This document shows positions 1-7,710 of a stretch of 32,060 nt of DNA, one piece after another. How positions within the stretch are numbered: position 1 is the stretch's first letter; every line of letters begins with the position of its first letter. A program made the position numbers and the translations under genes. Source of the stretch: an uncultured Bacteroidales bacterium. Lineage in GTDB: Bacteria > Bacteroidota > Bacteroidia > Bacteroidales > UBA3663. The notes below the pieces were generated by a model. It did not search any database. It had not been told where the DNA came from and saw only the letters and a list, made by a program, of their open reading frames with translations. The DNA lies in contig CALBPV010000077.1 of the NCBI GenBank assembly GCA_937899265.1, positions 1 to 32,060 of the forward strand, given 5' to 3'.

Positions 1-63
1 GACTCCGATGGAGGTTTCCGCAATTGCCAAAGCGTTGCCTAAAATGTAGGCGAGCTTTTGGCA
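1..63. repeat. Partial copy of the 82-bp structured repeat (left flank)
   Basis: Bases 1-63 match 31954 onward in the same orientation. The copy begins inside the small palindrome (the right arm CCGATGGA is present) and carries the complete large palindrome at about 22-63, where TTGCCAAA pairs with TTTGGCAA and an inner GCCTA pairs with TAGGC. Similarity stops at about 63, so this looks like the last unit of an array lying to the left of the window. No open frame or transposase accompanies it. Confidence 0.85.
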
Positions 64-190
64 ATTTTAAAAGGTGTGACTTTTTTACGGCCAGTCTGCG
101 GTTTCCGGCTGCCTCCTCGGCCCAGTACAGTGACTGACGGGATGGAGAATGATTCTATGTCATGCGCCCCTATGAGGAACGAACGTTTTA

Positions 191-227
191 AAAGAAGGCT
201 CCCGCAACAAGCGGAAGCCTTTCTTTT
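191..227. terminator. Bidirectional hairpin terminator after cdsA
   Basis: The arm at 196-205 (AGGCTCCCGC) pairs with 211-220 (GCGGAAGCCT) around an AACAA loop, with one C/A mismatch. On the minus strand the stem is followed by TTCTTTT, and on the plus strand by TTCTTTTTG. It lies just past the cdsA stop codon and should end the rsfS-ftsH-cdsA transcript. It could also stop plus-strand transcription entering from the left. Confidence 0.75.
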
Positions 228-243
228 TGTCTGTCTGCAACAA

Positions 244-1170
244 TCAGATGTGGAGAGCGGAGATAATGACCAGAAAGAGGTACATGCCGGGGGCTGCCAT
301 GATGAGACTGTCAAAGCGGTCCCAAAAGCCACCGTGGCCGGGTAACATCTTGCCGGAATCCTTCACGCCCACACTGCGCTTGACGAGCGACTCTATGAGG
401 TCGCCGAAAGTGGAAAAAATGCTCACCACCACGCCCAGCAACGTCCATTCCAGACGTGACAGTCTGACGGCCTCTGTGAGCTGAATGCCAAAGAAATCCC
501 AAAACTCCCAGTCACCCAACAAAAGACCCAACAGCATGCAGGCGACCAAACCACCGAAGAATCCTTCCCAGGTCTTCTTGGGCGAGATGCGCTCGAAGAG
601 CTTGTGTTTGCCGAAGGTCATACCCGTGAGGTAGGCTCCCGTGTCGTTGATCCAGATGAAGAAGAACAGCGCCAACAGGAAGATGGGACAATAGTTGCCC
701 AAAATGTTCATGTCATCGGGATATTTCAGCATGTGGAAGGCGATGGCATTGAGCATCGACAACGGAGCTGCGATATACACCTGGCCAAGGATGATGTAGG
801 CCAACTCGCGGATGGGATTCTCTTGCTTGCTGTAGAGGCGGGAAATGAACATTGTCATCACATAGACCATGTAGAACAGGAAGATGTTCCCGCCGCTCAA
901 GTAGGTCTTGGTATGAATGACATGCGACGTATTGAGAAAAACGCTCAAGAAGAGCAGCGCTCCCATCGACGAATGTATCCAACGGTGAATATGCACTTCG
1001 CGAGTGACGTTGATGAGCGTGTAAAACTCCATCAGCACCGAGAAAATAAGGAAGGCAAACAGCCCGGCAAAGGCCACGGGACTCCACAGAATGCAGGCGA
1101 TGATGGCGAACACCAAAATCAGTCCTGTAACGGTGCGCTGCACCAGATTCGCTTTCTTAATAACTTTCAT
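244..1170 (-). CDS. cdsA: Phosphatidate cytidylyltransferase (CDP-diglyceride synthase)
   Basis: This enzyme makes CDP-diacylglycerol from phosphatidic acid and CTP, the branch point for membrane phospholipids, and sits in the inner membrane. The 308-aa protein is strongly hydrophobic, with about eight membrane segments. The family signature lies at about residues 261-287: SLVKRSVGVKDSG followed by LPGHGGFWDRFDS, containing the K-R-x4-K-D and H-G-G-x-x-D-R-x-D residues that bind metal and substrate. Length is normal for the family. The ATG is preceded by AGAGGA at a good distance. It begins 24 bp after the ftsH stop codon and is the last gene of a three-gene operon closed by the hairpin at 191-227. 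Confidence 0.95.
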   Translation of the reverse strand: MKVIKKANLVQRTVTGLILVFAIIACILWSPVAFAGLFAFLIFSVLMEFYTLINVTREVHIHRWIHSSMGALLFLSVFLNTSHVIHTKTYLSGGNIFLFYMVYVMTMFISRLYSKQENPIRELAYIILGQVYIAAPLSMLNAIAFHMLKYPDDMNILGNYCPIFLLALFFFIWINDTGAYLTGMTFGKHKLFERISPKKTWEGFFGGLVACMLLGLLLGDWEFWDFFGIQLTEAVRLSRLEWTLLGVVVSIFSTFGDLIESLVKRSVGVKDSGKMLPGHGGFWDRFDSLIMAAPGMYLFLVIISALHI

Positions 1171-1194
1171 TGTTTATCCTCTTTTTTGGATTTA

Positions 1195-3303
1195 TTACTC
1201 TGTCTCTGCCGGAGCCGTGCTCTCGGAAGCCGCTGCCGGTTCGTCGGAGGAAGCCTCTTCTGCGTTGTTCTTGAGGAGAATCTCCTGGCGTGAAGTCCAG
1301 GGACGGGGTCCGAAAATCCGCTCCACGTCCTCGGTGAAGATGACTTCGCGGTCTTCGAGCACCTGCGTCAGTGTCCCGTGTCCCTCGGCATACTGCTTCA
1401 GGATGGATTTGGCACGAGCATACTGCTCTGCGATTATTTTCGACACTTCCTGGTCTATCACTTTGGCACGTTCCTCGCTGTAGGGCTTCGTGAAGCCGTA
1501 CTCCTGCCCGCTCGAGTCGTAATAACAGATATTGGGCAGACTCTCACTCATTCCGTAGAAAGCCACCATGGCGTAGCACTGTTTGGTCACCCTTTCGAGG
1601 TCGTTGGCTGCACCGGACGAAATATGTCCGAGGAAGAGTTCCTCGGCGGCTCTGCCGCCCAGAAGGCTGCAAAGCTCGTCGTTCATCTGTTCGCGCGTCG
1701 TGATTTGACGTTCTTCGGGCATATACCATGCGGCACCCAGCGCATTGCCTCGGGGCACGATGGTGACTTTGACGAGGGGTGCGGCATACTGCAGATGCCA
1801 CGAAATGGTGGCATGGCCGGCCTCGTGGATGGCAATGGAATGTTTTTCGTCGCCCGTGAGCACCTTCGACTTCTTCTCCAGACCTCCGATGATGCGGTCG
1901 ATGGCATTGTTAAAGTCGCTAATATCAACCCTCTCCTTGCCGTTTCTGGCGGCTATGAGGGCTGCTTCATTACATACATTGGCGATGTCGGCACCCGAGA
2001 AACCGGGTGTCTGCCTTGCCAGTTTGTTGAGATCGAAATCTTTGGCCAGTTTGAGGGGCTTCATGTGCACCTTGAAGATGGCAATTCGGTCGCTGAGCTC
2101 CGGCAGATCGACGTGAATCTGACGGTCGAAGCGTCCGGCGCGCAAGAGAGCCTTGTCGAGGATGTCGGCACGATTGGTCGCAGCCAGAATAATCACACCC
2201 GAGTTGGTGCCGAAGCCGTCCATCTCGGTGAGCAATTGGTTGAGCGTGTTCTCGCGTTCGTCGTTGCTTGACATCCGGGCATTGGTACCTCGGGCACGAC
2301 CGATGGCATCAATCTCGTCGATGAAGATGATGCACGGAGCTTTCTCCTTGGCCTGGGCAAAGAGGTCGCGCACTCGGCTGGCACCCACGCCCACAAACAT
2401 CTCCACGAAGTCGGAACCCGACATCGACATGAAAGGCACATCGGCCTCGCCGGCCACTGCCTTGGCCAAGAGGGTCTTACCCGTGCCGGGAGGCCCCACG
2501 AGGAGGGCACCCTTGGGGATTTTACCTCCCAGGTTGGTATATTTTTGGGGGTTCTTGAGGAACTCCACGATTTCCTGCACTTCCGTCTTGGCTTCGCTGA
2601 GACCGGCCACATCGGCGAAGGTCACCTTCTGCTGTTTGTCTTTTTCATAGACTTTGGCACGGCTCTTGCCCACGTTGAAAATACCGCCGGCGGCATTGCC
2701 CATGCCGCGCGACATAATCCAGAAGAAGAACAACAGCAGCAGTACGGGAGAAGCCAGACTCCAGATAATCTGCCATGTGTTGGAACTCTTCTCCCACTTG
2801 ATTTCGGTGGCAAAGGTCCGTCCTTCCTCCTGTGCAGCATTCAGCCAGCGGTCGTAGTCTTCGCTCAGTTTCTCGCCGGAGGGGATATTGGTCTCGACCA
2901 TGAACTCCACCTGTTTCTTCTTGGACTGCAAGTATTGCTTGGCCAGCTCGGGATTTGCGTTGAGCACGTTGGTCAGTGAGTCCTTCCATATCTTGGCGTG
3001 AGCGATTTGCTCCTGATTGTCCACACGGATTTGTTCGAAATTGCCCTGTTCGCCCATCCGGCTGAAAACCGAATAGCTCACCTCCCCACTCGTCATCGTT
3101 GACGTACCCGAGAAGAAATAGACGGCAACCAGGCCCAACCCTATCAACAGGTAGAACCAGTAAAAGTTGAAGTTAATCTTAAAACCTCCCCCCTGTCCCA
3201 CATTCATTCCGTTGCCTTGGGGGTTTCTGTTGCCGCCATTCATCTGCGGCTGCTGATTTATGTTTTTTTCTGCCATTGTTTCTTGATTGCTGTTTTTTGA
3301 CAT
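1195..3303 (-). CDS. ftsH: ATP-dependent membrane zinc metalloprotease FtsH
   Basis: A hexameric AAA+ protease of the inner membrane that extracts and degrades misfolded or short-lived membrane and cytosolic proteins. In the 702-aa product the visible parts are an Asn/Gly/Gln-rich N-terminus (1-45), a first membrane helix (about 46-66), a roughly 110-aa periplasmic domain, a second helix (about 178-198), Walker A GPPGTGKT (270-277), Walker B IIFIDE (325-330), the second region of homology with RAGRFDR (about 388-394), and the zinc site HEAGH (493-497). The C-terminus is Ala/Glu-rich. ATG at 3303 is used here; a second ATG at 3276 (MAEKN) has an A-rich upstream and is equally plausible. It starts 21 bp after rsfS. 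Confidence 0.97.
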   Translation of the reverse strand: MSKNSNQETMAEKNINQQPQMNGGNRNPQGNGMNVGQGGGFKINFNFYWFYLLIGLGLVAVYFFSGTSTMTSGEVSYSVFSRMGEQGNFEQIRVDNQEQIAHAKIWKDSLTNVLNANPELAKQYLQSKKKQVEFMVETNIPSGEKLSEDYDRWLNAAQEEGRTFATEIKWEKSSNTWQIIWSLASPVLLLLFFFWIMSRGMGNAAGGIFNVGKSRAKVYEKDKQQKVTFADVAGLSEAKTEVQEIVEFLKNPQKYTNLGGKIPKGALLVGPPGTGKTLLAKAVAGEADVPFMSMSGSDFVEMFVGVGASRVRDLFAQAKEKAPCIIFIDEIDAIGRARGTNARMSSNDERENTLNQLLTEMDGFGTNSGVIILAATNRADILDKALLRAGRFDRQIHVDLPELSDRIAIFKVHMKPLKLAKDFDLNKLARQTPGFSGADIANVCNEAALIAARNGKERVDISDFNNAIDRIIGGLEKKSKVLTGDEKHSIAIHEAGHATISWHLQYAAPLVKVTIVPRGNALGAAWYMPEERQITTREQMNDELCSLLGGRAAEELFLGHISSGAANDLERVTKQCYAMVAFYGMSESLPNICYYDSSGQEYGFTKPYSEERAKVIDQEVSKIIAEQYARAKSILKQYAEGHGTLTQVLEDREVIFTEDVERIFGPRPWTSRQEILLKNNAEEASSDEPAAASESTAPAETE

Positions 3304-3324
3304 GATGTATTCGTCACGGAAGGG

Positions 3325-3678
3325 TCAATGGGTGTCCTCTCCGCAGGCGGTGATGGGAGCGTCCTCCCAAAGTTCCTCCAGCCGATAGAACTCACGGGCC
3401 TCCCTCTGGAAGACATGAACCAACACATATCCGTAATCGACCGCTACCCACACGCGATTGTTCATTCCTATCGTACCGAGACACCTTTCGCCCGAATGGT
3501 CTCTCACATAGTCCGTGAGGCCGTCGGCGATGCCCGCCACATGGGTGGAGCTCGTGCCCTCGCATACCACGAAATACATGAATGCCGCCTCCTCAAGGCC
3601 GCTCATGTCAATTACTTTTATGTTTTTCGCCTTGGACTCCTCGAGTCCTTGGACGATAGTAGTCACCAATTTATCCAT
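3325..3678 (-). CDS. rsfS: Ribosomal silencing factor RsfS (Iojap family)
   Basis: RsfS binds ribosomal protein uL14 and blocks joining of the 30S and 50S subunits, lowering translation in stationary phase or starvation. The 117-aa product has the family's usual length and pattern: an N-terminal helix (LVTTIVQGLEESKAKNIKVID), the core FVVCEGTSSTHVAGIAD at about 36-52, and the closing WVAVDYGYVLVHVF at about 77-90. It is the first gene of the rsfS-ftsH-cdsA operon, an order I associate with Bacteroidales. It is divergent from the DUF3127 gene, with about 180 bp between the two start codons. Confidence 0.93.
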   Translation of the reverse strand: MDKLVTTIVQGLEESKAKNIKVIDMSGLEEAAFMYFVVCEGTSSTHVAGIADGLTDYVRDHSGERCLGTIGMNNRVWVAVDYGYVLVHVFQREAREFYRLEELWEDAPITACGEDTH

Positions 3679-3790
3679 ATTTACAGGGTGCGAATATACA
3701 GCTTTTTTTCCACATTTCGGTCTTTTCTTCCGTCAAAAATTGCTAATCAGGCTCTTTTTAGCATTTTTCACACATTTTTTTCGGTATTTC

Positions 3791-3822
3791 TTTCGTTATC
3801 TCGAACTTTTTGCTTATCTTTG
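3791..3822 (+). promoter_or_regulatory. Bacteroidota-type promoter of the DUF3127 gene
   Basis: The -7 element TATCTTTG at 3815-3822 matches TAnnTTTG exactly. A TTTC at 3791-3794 sits 20 bp upstream, where the -33 TTTG is expected. The start of transcription would fall near 3829, giving a leader of about 30 nt before the ATG at 3858. This is a consensus match only. Confidence 0.6.
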
Positions 3823-3857
3823 CCGAGTTAATTTCAACTACAAAAATACATTTTAAT

Positions 3858-4262
3858 ATGGAAATTCAAGGTAAAGTAATCCAAGTTCTCCCGCCCCAGT
3901 CGGGAACGTCCAAGAGCGGCAATCCCTGGAAAAAACAGGAGTATGTACTCGAAACCCACGACCAATATTCCCGCAAGGTGATGTTCATGCTCTTCGGCGA
4001 AAGAGCCGACCAATACACGGCACAGGTGGGTCAGGAAGTCATCGTCAGTTTCGACCTCGAGAGCCGAGAGTTCAACGGCCGCTGGTACACCGATGTACGG
4101 GCCTGGAAGATTGAAGCCGCTCCCCTCGATGCCGCAGGCAATCCCCTTGCCCCCGCCACTGATGCAGCTCCCGCAGCGGCGGCTCCTGTAGCAGCTCCCG
4201 CTGTTCCGCAGTTCCCCGACGCGGCTCCCGAGCCGAATCCCACTGACGATCTCCCGTTCTGA
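3858..4262 (+). CDS. DUF3127 OB-fold-like protein with an SSB-type C-terminal tip
   Basis: A 134-aa protein of unknown function. Residues 1-87 match what I know of the DUF3127 family: it starts MEIQGKVIQVLPPQSG and carries GNPWKKQEYVLETHDQY, VIVSFDLESREFNGRW and a closing VRAWKIE, a beta-barrel pattern like the OB fold of single-stranded DNA-binding proteins. Residues 88-127 are an Ala/Pro-rich linker, and the protein ends TDDLPF, the acidic-hydrophobic tip that SSB uses to recruit repair and replication proteins. The ATG at 3858 was chosen over an upstream in-frame ATG at 3810 because the family starts there and the -7 promoter element (3815-3822) lies between the two. DNA binding is inference. 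Confidence 0.85.
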   Translation: MEIQGKVIQVLPPQSGTSKSGNPWKKQEYVLETHDQYSRKVMFMLFGERADQYTAQVGQEVIVSFDLESREFNGRWYTDVRAWKIEAAPLDAAGNPLAPATDAAPAAAAPVAAPAVPQFPDAAPEPNPTDDLPF

Positions 4263-4273
4263 CCGTCGGGTCT

Positions 4274-4296
4274 CCCCGCCCGGCGGGGTTTTCGTT
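4274..4296 (+). terminator. Rho-independent terminator after the DUF3127 gene
   Basis: CCCCGC (4274-4279) pairs with GCGGGG (4283-4288) around a CCG loop and is followed by TTTTCGTT. It lies 12 bp past the stop codon and separates this gene from enolase. Confidence 0.8.
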
Positions 4297-4421
4297 CCGT
4301 GCGCAGACTGCAAGCCCGCTATTTGTCAATTCTGTTTGTCAAGTGGTGGCAAAACCGGTCTTTTTTAACCTCTGAATGCAAAAAAATCCGGGAGGCTGAT
4401 TCCCATGTCGGCTTTTTTTGC

Positions 4422-4429
4422 TATCTTCG
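4422..4429 (+). promoter_or_regulatory. Candidate -7 element of the enolase promoter
   Basis: TATCTTCG fits the TAnnTTTG consensus with one change (TTCG). No clear TTTG is found about 20 bp upstream. The start would be near 4436, giving a 45-nt A/T-rich leader before the ATG at 4481. Confidence 0.45.
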
Positions 4430-4480
4430 CACCGATATAAGAAATCATTATTCATTTAACAATACTAAAACGTTAGAAAA

Positions 4481-5788
4481 ATGAAAATCGAAAAAATCGT
4501 TGCTCGCGAGATACTTGACTCTCGTGGCAATCCAACCGTAGAGGTTGATGTCGTTCTTGAGAACGGTGTATTGGGTCGTGCTGCTGTACCCTCCGGCGCA
4601 TCGACAGGTGAGAATGAAGCTCTTGAGCTTCGCGACGGTGACAAGTCGCGCTACGGCGGCAAGGGCGTTCTCAAAGCTGTAGAGAATGTGAACAAGGTTA
4701 TCGCTCCCGCCCTCAAGGGTGACTGCGTCTTCAACCAGCGCGCCATCGACTATAAGATGCTTGCCCTCGACGGCACTCCCACCAAGTCGAAACTCGGTGC
4801 CAACGCTGTGCTCGGCGTATCTTTGGCTGTAGCCAAGGCTGCTGCCACCGCTCTCGGCCTGCCCCTCTACCGTTACATCGGCGGTGCCAACACATACGTG
4901 CTCCCCGTTCCCATGATGAACATCATCAACGGCGGTGCTCACTCCGACGCTCCCATTGCATTTCAGGAATTCATGATTCGTCCCGTAGGTGCCAAGAACA
5001 TCAAGGAGTCCATCCGCATGGGTGCCGAGGTGTTCCACGCTCTCGCCAAGCTCCTCAAGAAGCGCGGTCTCTCCACCGCTGTAGGTGACGAGGGTGGTTT
5101 CGCTCCCGCACTCAACGGCATCAACGACGCTCTCGAGTCTATCGTACAGGCCATCAAGGACGCAGGCTACGTGCCCGGCCAGGATGTGAAGATTGCCATG
5201 GACTGCGCCGCTTCCGAGTTCGCTACCCAGGAGAACGGCGAATGGTACTATGACTATCGCCAGCTCAAAGACGGCAAGAAGAAGGATCCCAACGGCAAGA
5301 AGCTCACCGCTGCCCAGCAGATTGAGTACCTCAAGGAACTCATCTCCAAGTACCCCATCGACTCCATCGAGGACGGTCTCGACGAGAACGACTGGGAGAA
5401 CTGGGTAAAACTCACCGCAGCCATCGGCGACAAGTGCCAGCTTGTAGGTGACGACCTCTTCGTAACCAACACGAAGTTCCTCCAGAAGGGCATTCAGATG
5501 GGCGCTGCCAACTCTATCCTCATCAAGGTGAACCAAATCGGTTCGCTCACCGAGACTCTCGAAGCCATCGAAATGGCTCACCGTCACGGCTACACCACCG
5601 TTACGTCGCACCGCTCCGGCGAGACTGAGGACACGACCATTGCCGACATTGCAGTTGCCACCAACTCCGGCCAGATTAAGACCGGTTCGATGAGCCGCAC
5701 CGACCGTATGGCCAAGTACAACCAGCTCATCCGCATCGAGGAAGAGCTTGGCAATGCTGCCAAGTACGGCTACAAGCGCCTCAAATAA
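4481..5788 (+). CDS. eno: Enolase (phosphopyruvate hydratase)
   Basis: Converts 2-phosphoglycerate to phosphoenolpyruvate in glycolysis and runs in reverse in gluconeogenesis; also a common moonlighting surface protein. The 435-aa length is normal. Recognisable sites are the mobile loop PSGASTGENEALELRDGD (37-54), the substrate loop GGAHSDAPIAFQEFM (151-165), the catalytic acid region VGDEGGFAP (201-209), metal ligands at D241 (AMDCAASEF), E297 (SIEDGLDE) and D324 (LVGDDLF), the base K349 in ILIKVNQIGSLTET, and SHRSGETEDT. C-ending codons dominate, consistent with high expression. It is monocistronic, with its own promoter and a strong downstream terminator. The antisense frame stays open along much of the gene, a by-product of codon bias. 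Confidence 0.98.
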   Translation: MKIEKIVAREILDSRGNPTVEVDVVLENGVLGRAAVPSGASTGENEALELRDGDKSRYGGKGVLKAVENVNKVIAPALKGDCVFNQRAIDYKMLALDGTPTKSKLGANAVLGVSLAVAKAAATALGLPLYRYIGGANTYVLPVPMMNIINGGAHSDAPIAFQEFMIRPVGAKNIKESIRMGAEVFHALAKLLKKRGLSTAVGDEGGFAPALNGINDALESIVQAIKDAGYVPGQDVKIAMDCAASEFATQENGEWYYDYRQLKDGKKKDPNGKKLTAAQQIEYLKELISKYPIDSIEDGLDENDWENWVKLTAAIGDKCQLVGDDLFVTNTKFLQKGIQMGAANSILIKVNQIGSLTETLEAIEMAHRHGYTTVTSHRSGETEDTTIADIAVATNSGQIKTGSMSRTDRMAKYNQLIRIEEELGNAAKYGYKRLK

Positions 5789-5808
5789 TCAAACAGACAG
5801 AAAAATCC

Positions 5809-5839
5809 CCGCAATTGCCATGTTGATTGCAATTTGCGG
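5809..5839. other. Hairpin of unknown role downstream of eno
   Basis: CCGCAATTGC (5809-5818) pairs with GCAATTTGCGG (5829-5839) with one bulged T and a 10-nt loop. It has no T tract, so it is probably not a terminator by itself. It lies between the eno stop codon and the main terminator and may protect the 3' end of the transcript. Confidence 0.5.
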
Positions 5840-5848
5840 TTAAACAAT

Positions 5849-5886
5849 CCCCGAGCTGTCCAATCGGACAGCCCGGGGTGCTTTAT
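5849..5886. terminator. Strong terminator between the convergent eno and bcp genes
   Basis: A 13-bp stem with one A/C mismatch, 5849-5861 (CCCCGAGCTGTCC) against 5866-5878, has an AATC loop and is followed by TGCTTTATTTTG on the plus strand. On the minus strand the stem is followed by ATTGTTTAA. It therefore probably ends both eno (plus) and bcp (minus). Confidence 0.85.
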
Positions 5887-5907
5887 TTTGTTCGAGCCAC
5901 AGGACTG

Positions 5908-6360
5908 TTAACTCTTCAGAATCTGGTCGGCATGAACTTTGGTCTTGACTTCCTTGCCGGCGAAGATTTGTTCGATGAGGCCGTCGCCGTTGACAACAAA
6001 GGTGGTGCGGATGGTCCCCATCGTCTTCTTACCGTACATATTCTTCTCTCCCCAGGCACCCATAGCCTCCATGAGCGCATGGTCCACGTCGGCAATGAGC
6101 GGGAATGGCAACTGGTGTTTCTCCTTGAATTTGACGTGGGAGGAAGCGGAGTCTTTGCTCACACCGACGACCTCGTAGCCGGCACCTTGCAAGTCGGCAT
6201 AGCGGTCACGCAGACTGCATGCTTCGGCCGTGCAGCCGCTCGTATTGTCCTTCGGATAAAAATAGAGTACAAGCTTACGTCCGCGATAGTCACTGAGGCG
6301 TATCTCACGCCCCTGTTCGTCTTTGCCCAATACCTCGGGCACTTTGTCTCCGATGTTCAT
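5908..6360 (-). CDS. bcp: Thioredoxin-dependent thiol peroxidase (Bcp/PrxQ family)
   Basis: Reduces hydrogen peroxide and organic hydroperoxides in the cytoplasm using a reactive cysteine recycled by thioredoxin. The 150-aa product has the AhpC/TSA fold and the motif YPKDNTSGCTAEACSLRD. C43 is the peroxidatic cysteine, preceded by the expected Pro and Thr (P36, T40), and C48, five residues on, is the resolving cysteine typical of Bcp/PrxQ. TIRTTFVVNGDGLI near the C-terminus is also typical. It starts 36 bp after the upstream outer-membrane protein gene and has no obvious promoter of its own, so it is probably cotranscribed with it. It shares the terminator at 5849-5886 with eno. Confidence 0.95.
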   Translation of the reverse strand: MNIGDKVPEVLGKDEQGREIRLSDYRGRKLVLYFYPKDNTSGCTAEACSLRDRYADLQGAGYEVVGVSKDSASSHVKFKEKHQLPFPLIADVDHALMEAMGAWGEKNMYGKKTMGTIRTTFVVNGDGLIEQIFAGKEVKTKVHADQILKS

Positions 6361-6396
6361 AGTAATAACAGTTATATGATGAATTGAAAAGAAAAC

Positions 6397-7563
6397 TCAA
6401 AGTCTTACCCCGATTGAGGCGTTGATGTACCAGTCGTTGAGATAGCCGTGACTGTCATCGCTATTATACTGGAAATTGTAAAACTGGCCGCAGGCGTTCA
6501 GGAAGTAGCGGTCGAAATTATAAGTCAGCGACAATCTCACATCAAAATTCACAGCCAGACCGCTGCTCCTTGACTGAGTGCCCACCGGCTTAATCCTCGC
6601 CTGCTCATCAAAACGACGATCCCATTCCTCGTCACTAATCTCATCGTCCCAGAACCAATCCTCTTCCATTATCTCCTCGACATTGGTCTGATAGGCATAG
6701 GCCTTGATGCGGTTCACAAACGTCAGCATCGGCATCCCCATCACACTCACAAGCATACCCTTGAAAGGAACCCAGTTGTAGGCATAGCCCACTCCGGCAC
6801 TCGCCTGCCAGAGTTTGATACGAGCCGTGTTCTGCATCAGATAAATAAGGCCGGCATTGGTGCTGTCGGCATAATTGATGTGCCCGTAATAATAGGATGC
6901 GCCCACCATGAGCGACCCTGCGGAACGCGTCTGTATAACGGACTGGTCGTAGGCTGCCGCATAAGAGAAATGCTTGCCGTTGAAGAGATATATGGCGCTG
7001 GCTATTACCGCACGCACCTTGATGGGGCTTTCCAGTTTCCACTTCTGCCACGACTCATCCTCCATGTCCAAGAGACTGCTGTTCAGCTCGAAGCTGGGAT
7101 TGTCGTTCTCAAAGGTGTGGATGCGCACACTCGCAGCATAGGCACCGCCCAAGGCTCCGAAGGTGAGGTAGCTACCCTTGTCGCCCGCCACGTTGACGGA
7201 GTAGCCGGCACCGTAGCCCCGGTAACCTACCCAGAAGCCCACATACTGCGATGGCTCGGTCTTCATGTAGGGTGTTGCGCTGTAGGGCAGAGAGAGGCCG
7301 GATTCATCATCGACAATCTCCCCGGATGTCTGCATCTTGAGCGCACTCTGGTTGACGTTCCACTTGGCAATGACCTGCCAGGGATGCTTCGGCACGGAGA
7401 TGTAGCGCTGGTCGATACCACGCACCGCTCCCGAGTCGATAAAGTTCTTCACCGCCATCAGGGGTTTCAGCCATTTCGGGGTCTCCTTGGATTCCACCGG
7501 TTCTTCTGCCATCAGAGTGAACGGCAGCAATAAAAGACCTGTCAGTAGTATGTGTCGGTTCAT
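6397..7563 (-). CDS. Outer-membrane beta-barrel protein, probably DUF4421 family
   Basis: A 388-aa exported protein. Residues 1-19 are a signal peptide (cleavage near LMA|EEP). The rest is built of alternating short strands rich in aromatic residues (YVGFWVGYRGYGAGYSVNV, SAGSLMVGASYYYGHINY, LYLNDWYINASIGVRL-like end), with a final strand ending in Leu, as in outer-membrane barrels. An early segment, GIDQRYISVPKHPWQV (about 49-64), together with the GYRGYGAGYS pattern, reminds me of DUF4421; I cannot confirm the family without a profile search. An acidic stretch around 295-310 (MEEDWFWDDEISDEEWD) is probably an extracellular loop. Its own consensus promoter lies upstream, and bcp follows after 36 bp. 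Function unknown. Confidence 0.8.
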   Translation of the reverse strand: MNRHILLTGLLLLPFTLMAEEPVESKETPKWLKPLMAVKNFIDSGAVRGIDQRYISVPKHPWQVIAKWNVNQSALKMQTSGEIVDDESGLSLPYSATPYMKTEPSQYVGFWVGYRGYGAGYSVNVAGDKGSYLTFGALGGAYAASVRIHTFENDNPSFELNSSLLDMEDESWQKWKLESPIKVRAVIASAIYLFNGKHFSYAAAYDQSVIQTRSAGSLMVGASYYYGHINYADSTNAGLIYLMQNTARIKLWQASAGVGYAYNWVPFKGMLVSVMGMPMLTFVNRIKAYAYQTNVEEIMEEDWFWDDEISDEEWDRRFDEQARIKPVGTQSRSSGLAVNFDVRLSLTYNFDRYFLNACGQFYNFQYNSDDSHGYLNDWYINASIGVRL

Positions 7564-7595
7564 TTTAATTGTCTATTTCTTTCGCAATTCGGGTG

Positions 7596-7627
7596 CAAAG
7601 ATACACAATATTTTTGAAACAACCAAA
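7596..7627 (-). promoter_or_regulatory. Bacteroidota-type promoter of the outer-membrane protein gene
   Basis: Read on the minus strand, TTTG (7627-7624) is followed after 20 bp by TATCTTTG (7603-7596). Both match the Bacteroidota -33/-7 consensus at the expected spacing. Transcription should start near 7589, about 25 nt before the ATG at 7563. This is the best promoter match in the window. Confidence 0.75.
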
Positions 7628-7654
7628 TTATATCGTCTTTTTTTTGAAAACCGA

Positions 7655-7688
7655 AACAAAACGCCATGCATCCGAAGAAGGCATGGCG
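7655..7688 (-). terminator. Terminator of the FAS1/SusCD operon
   Basis: A perfect 8-bp stem, CGCCATGC against GCATGGCG (7662-7669 and 7681-7688), has an 11-nt loop. On the minus strand it is followed by TTTTGTTTC. It lies 22 bp past the stop codon of the last SusD gene. Confidence 0.75.
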
Positions 7689-7710
7689 CTAACAGAAAAT
7701 TCGGGATTAC

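Noticed and set aside
3691..3698. Minus-strand promoter TATATTCG for rsfS
   Set aside because: It would leave a leader of only about six bases and has no -33 element at the right distance. A second match at 3841-3848 is just A/T-rich sequence. The rsfS promoter stays unplaced.
4448..5611. Long open frame (387 codons) antisense to enolase
   Set aside because: It mirrors the strongly biased codons of eno, has Val/Gly/Leu-rich composition and resembles no known protein.
5809..5839. Relic of the flanking repeat downstream of eno
   Set aside because: It shares only CCGCAATTGCCA with the left repeat copy. The rest of the large palindrome and the small palindrome are missing, so chance is the simpler explanation.
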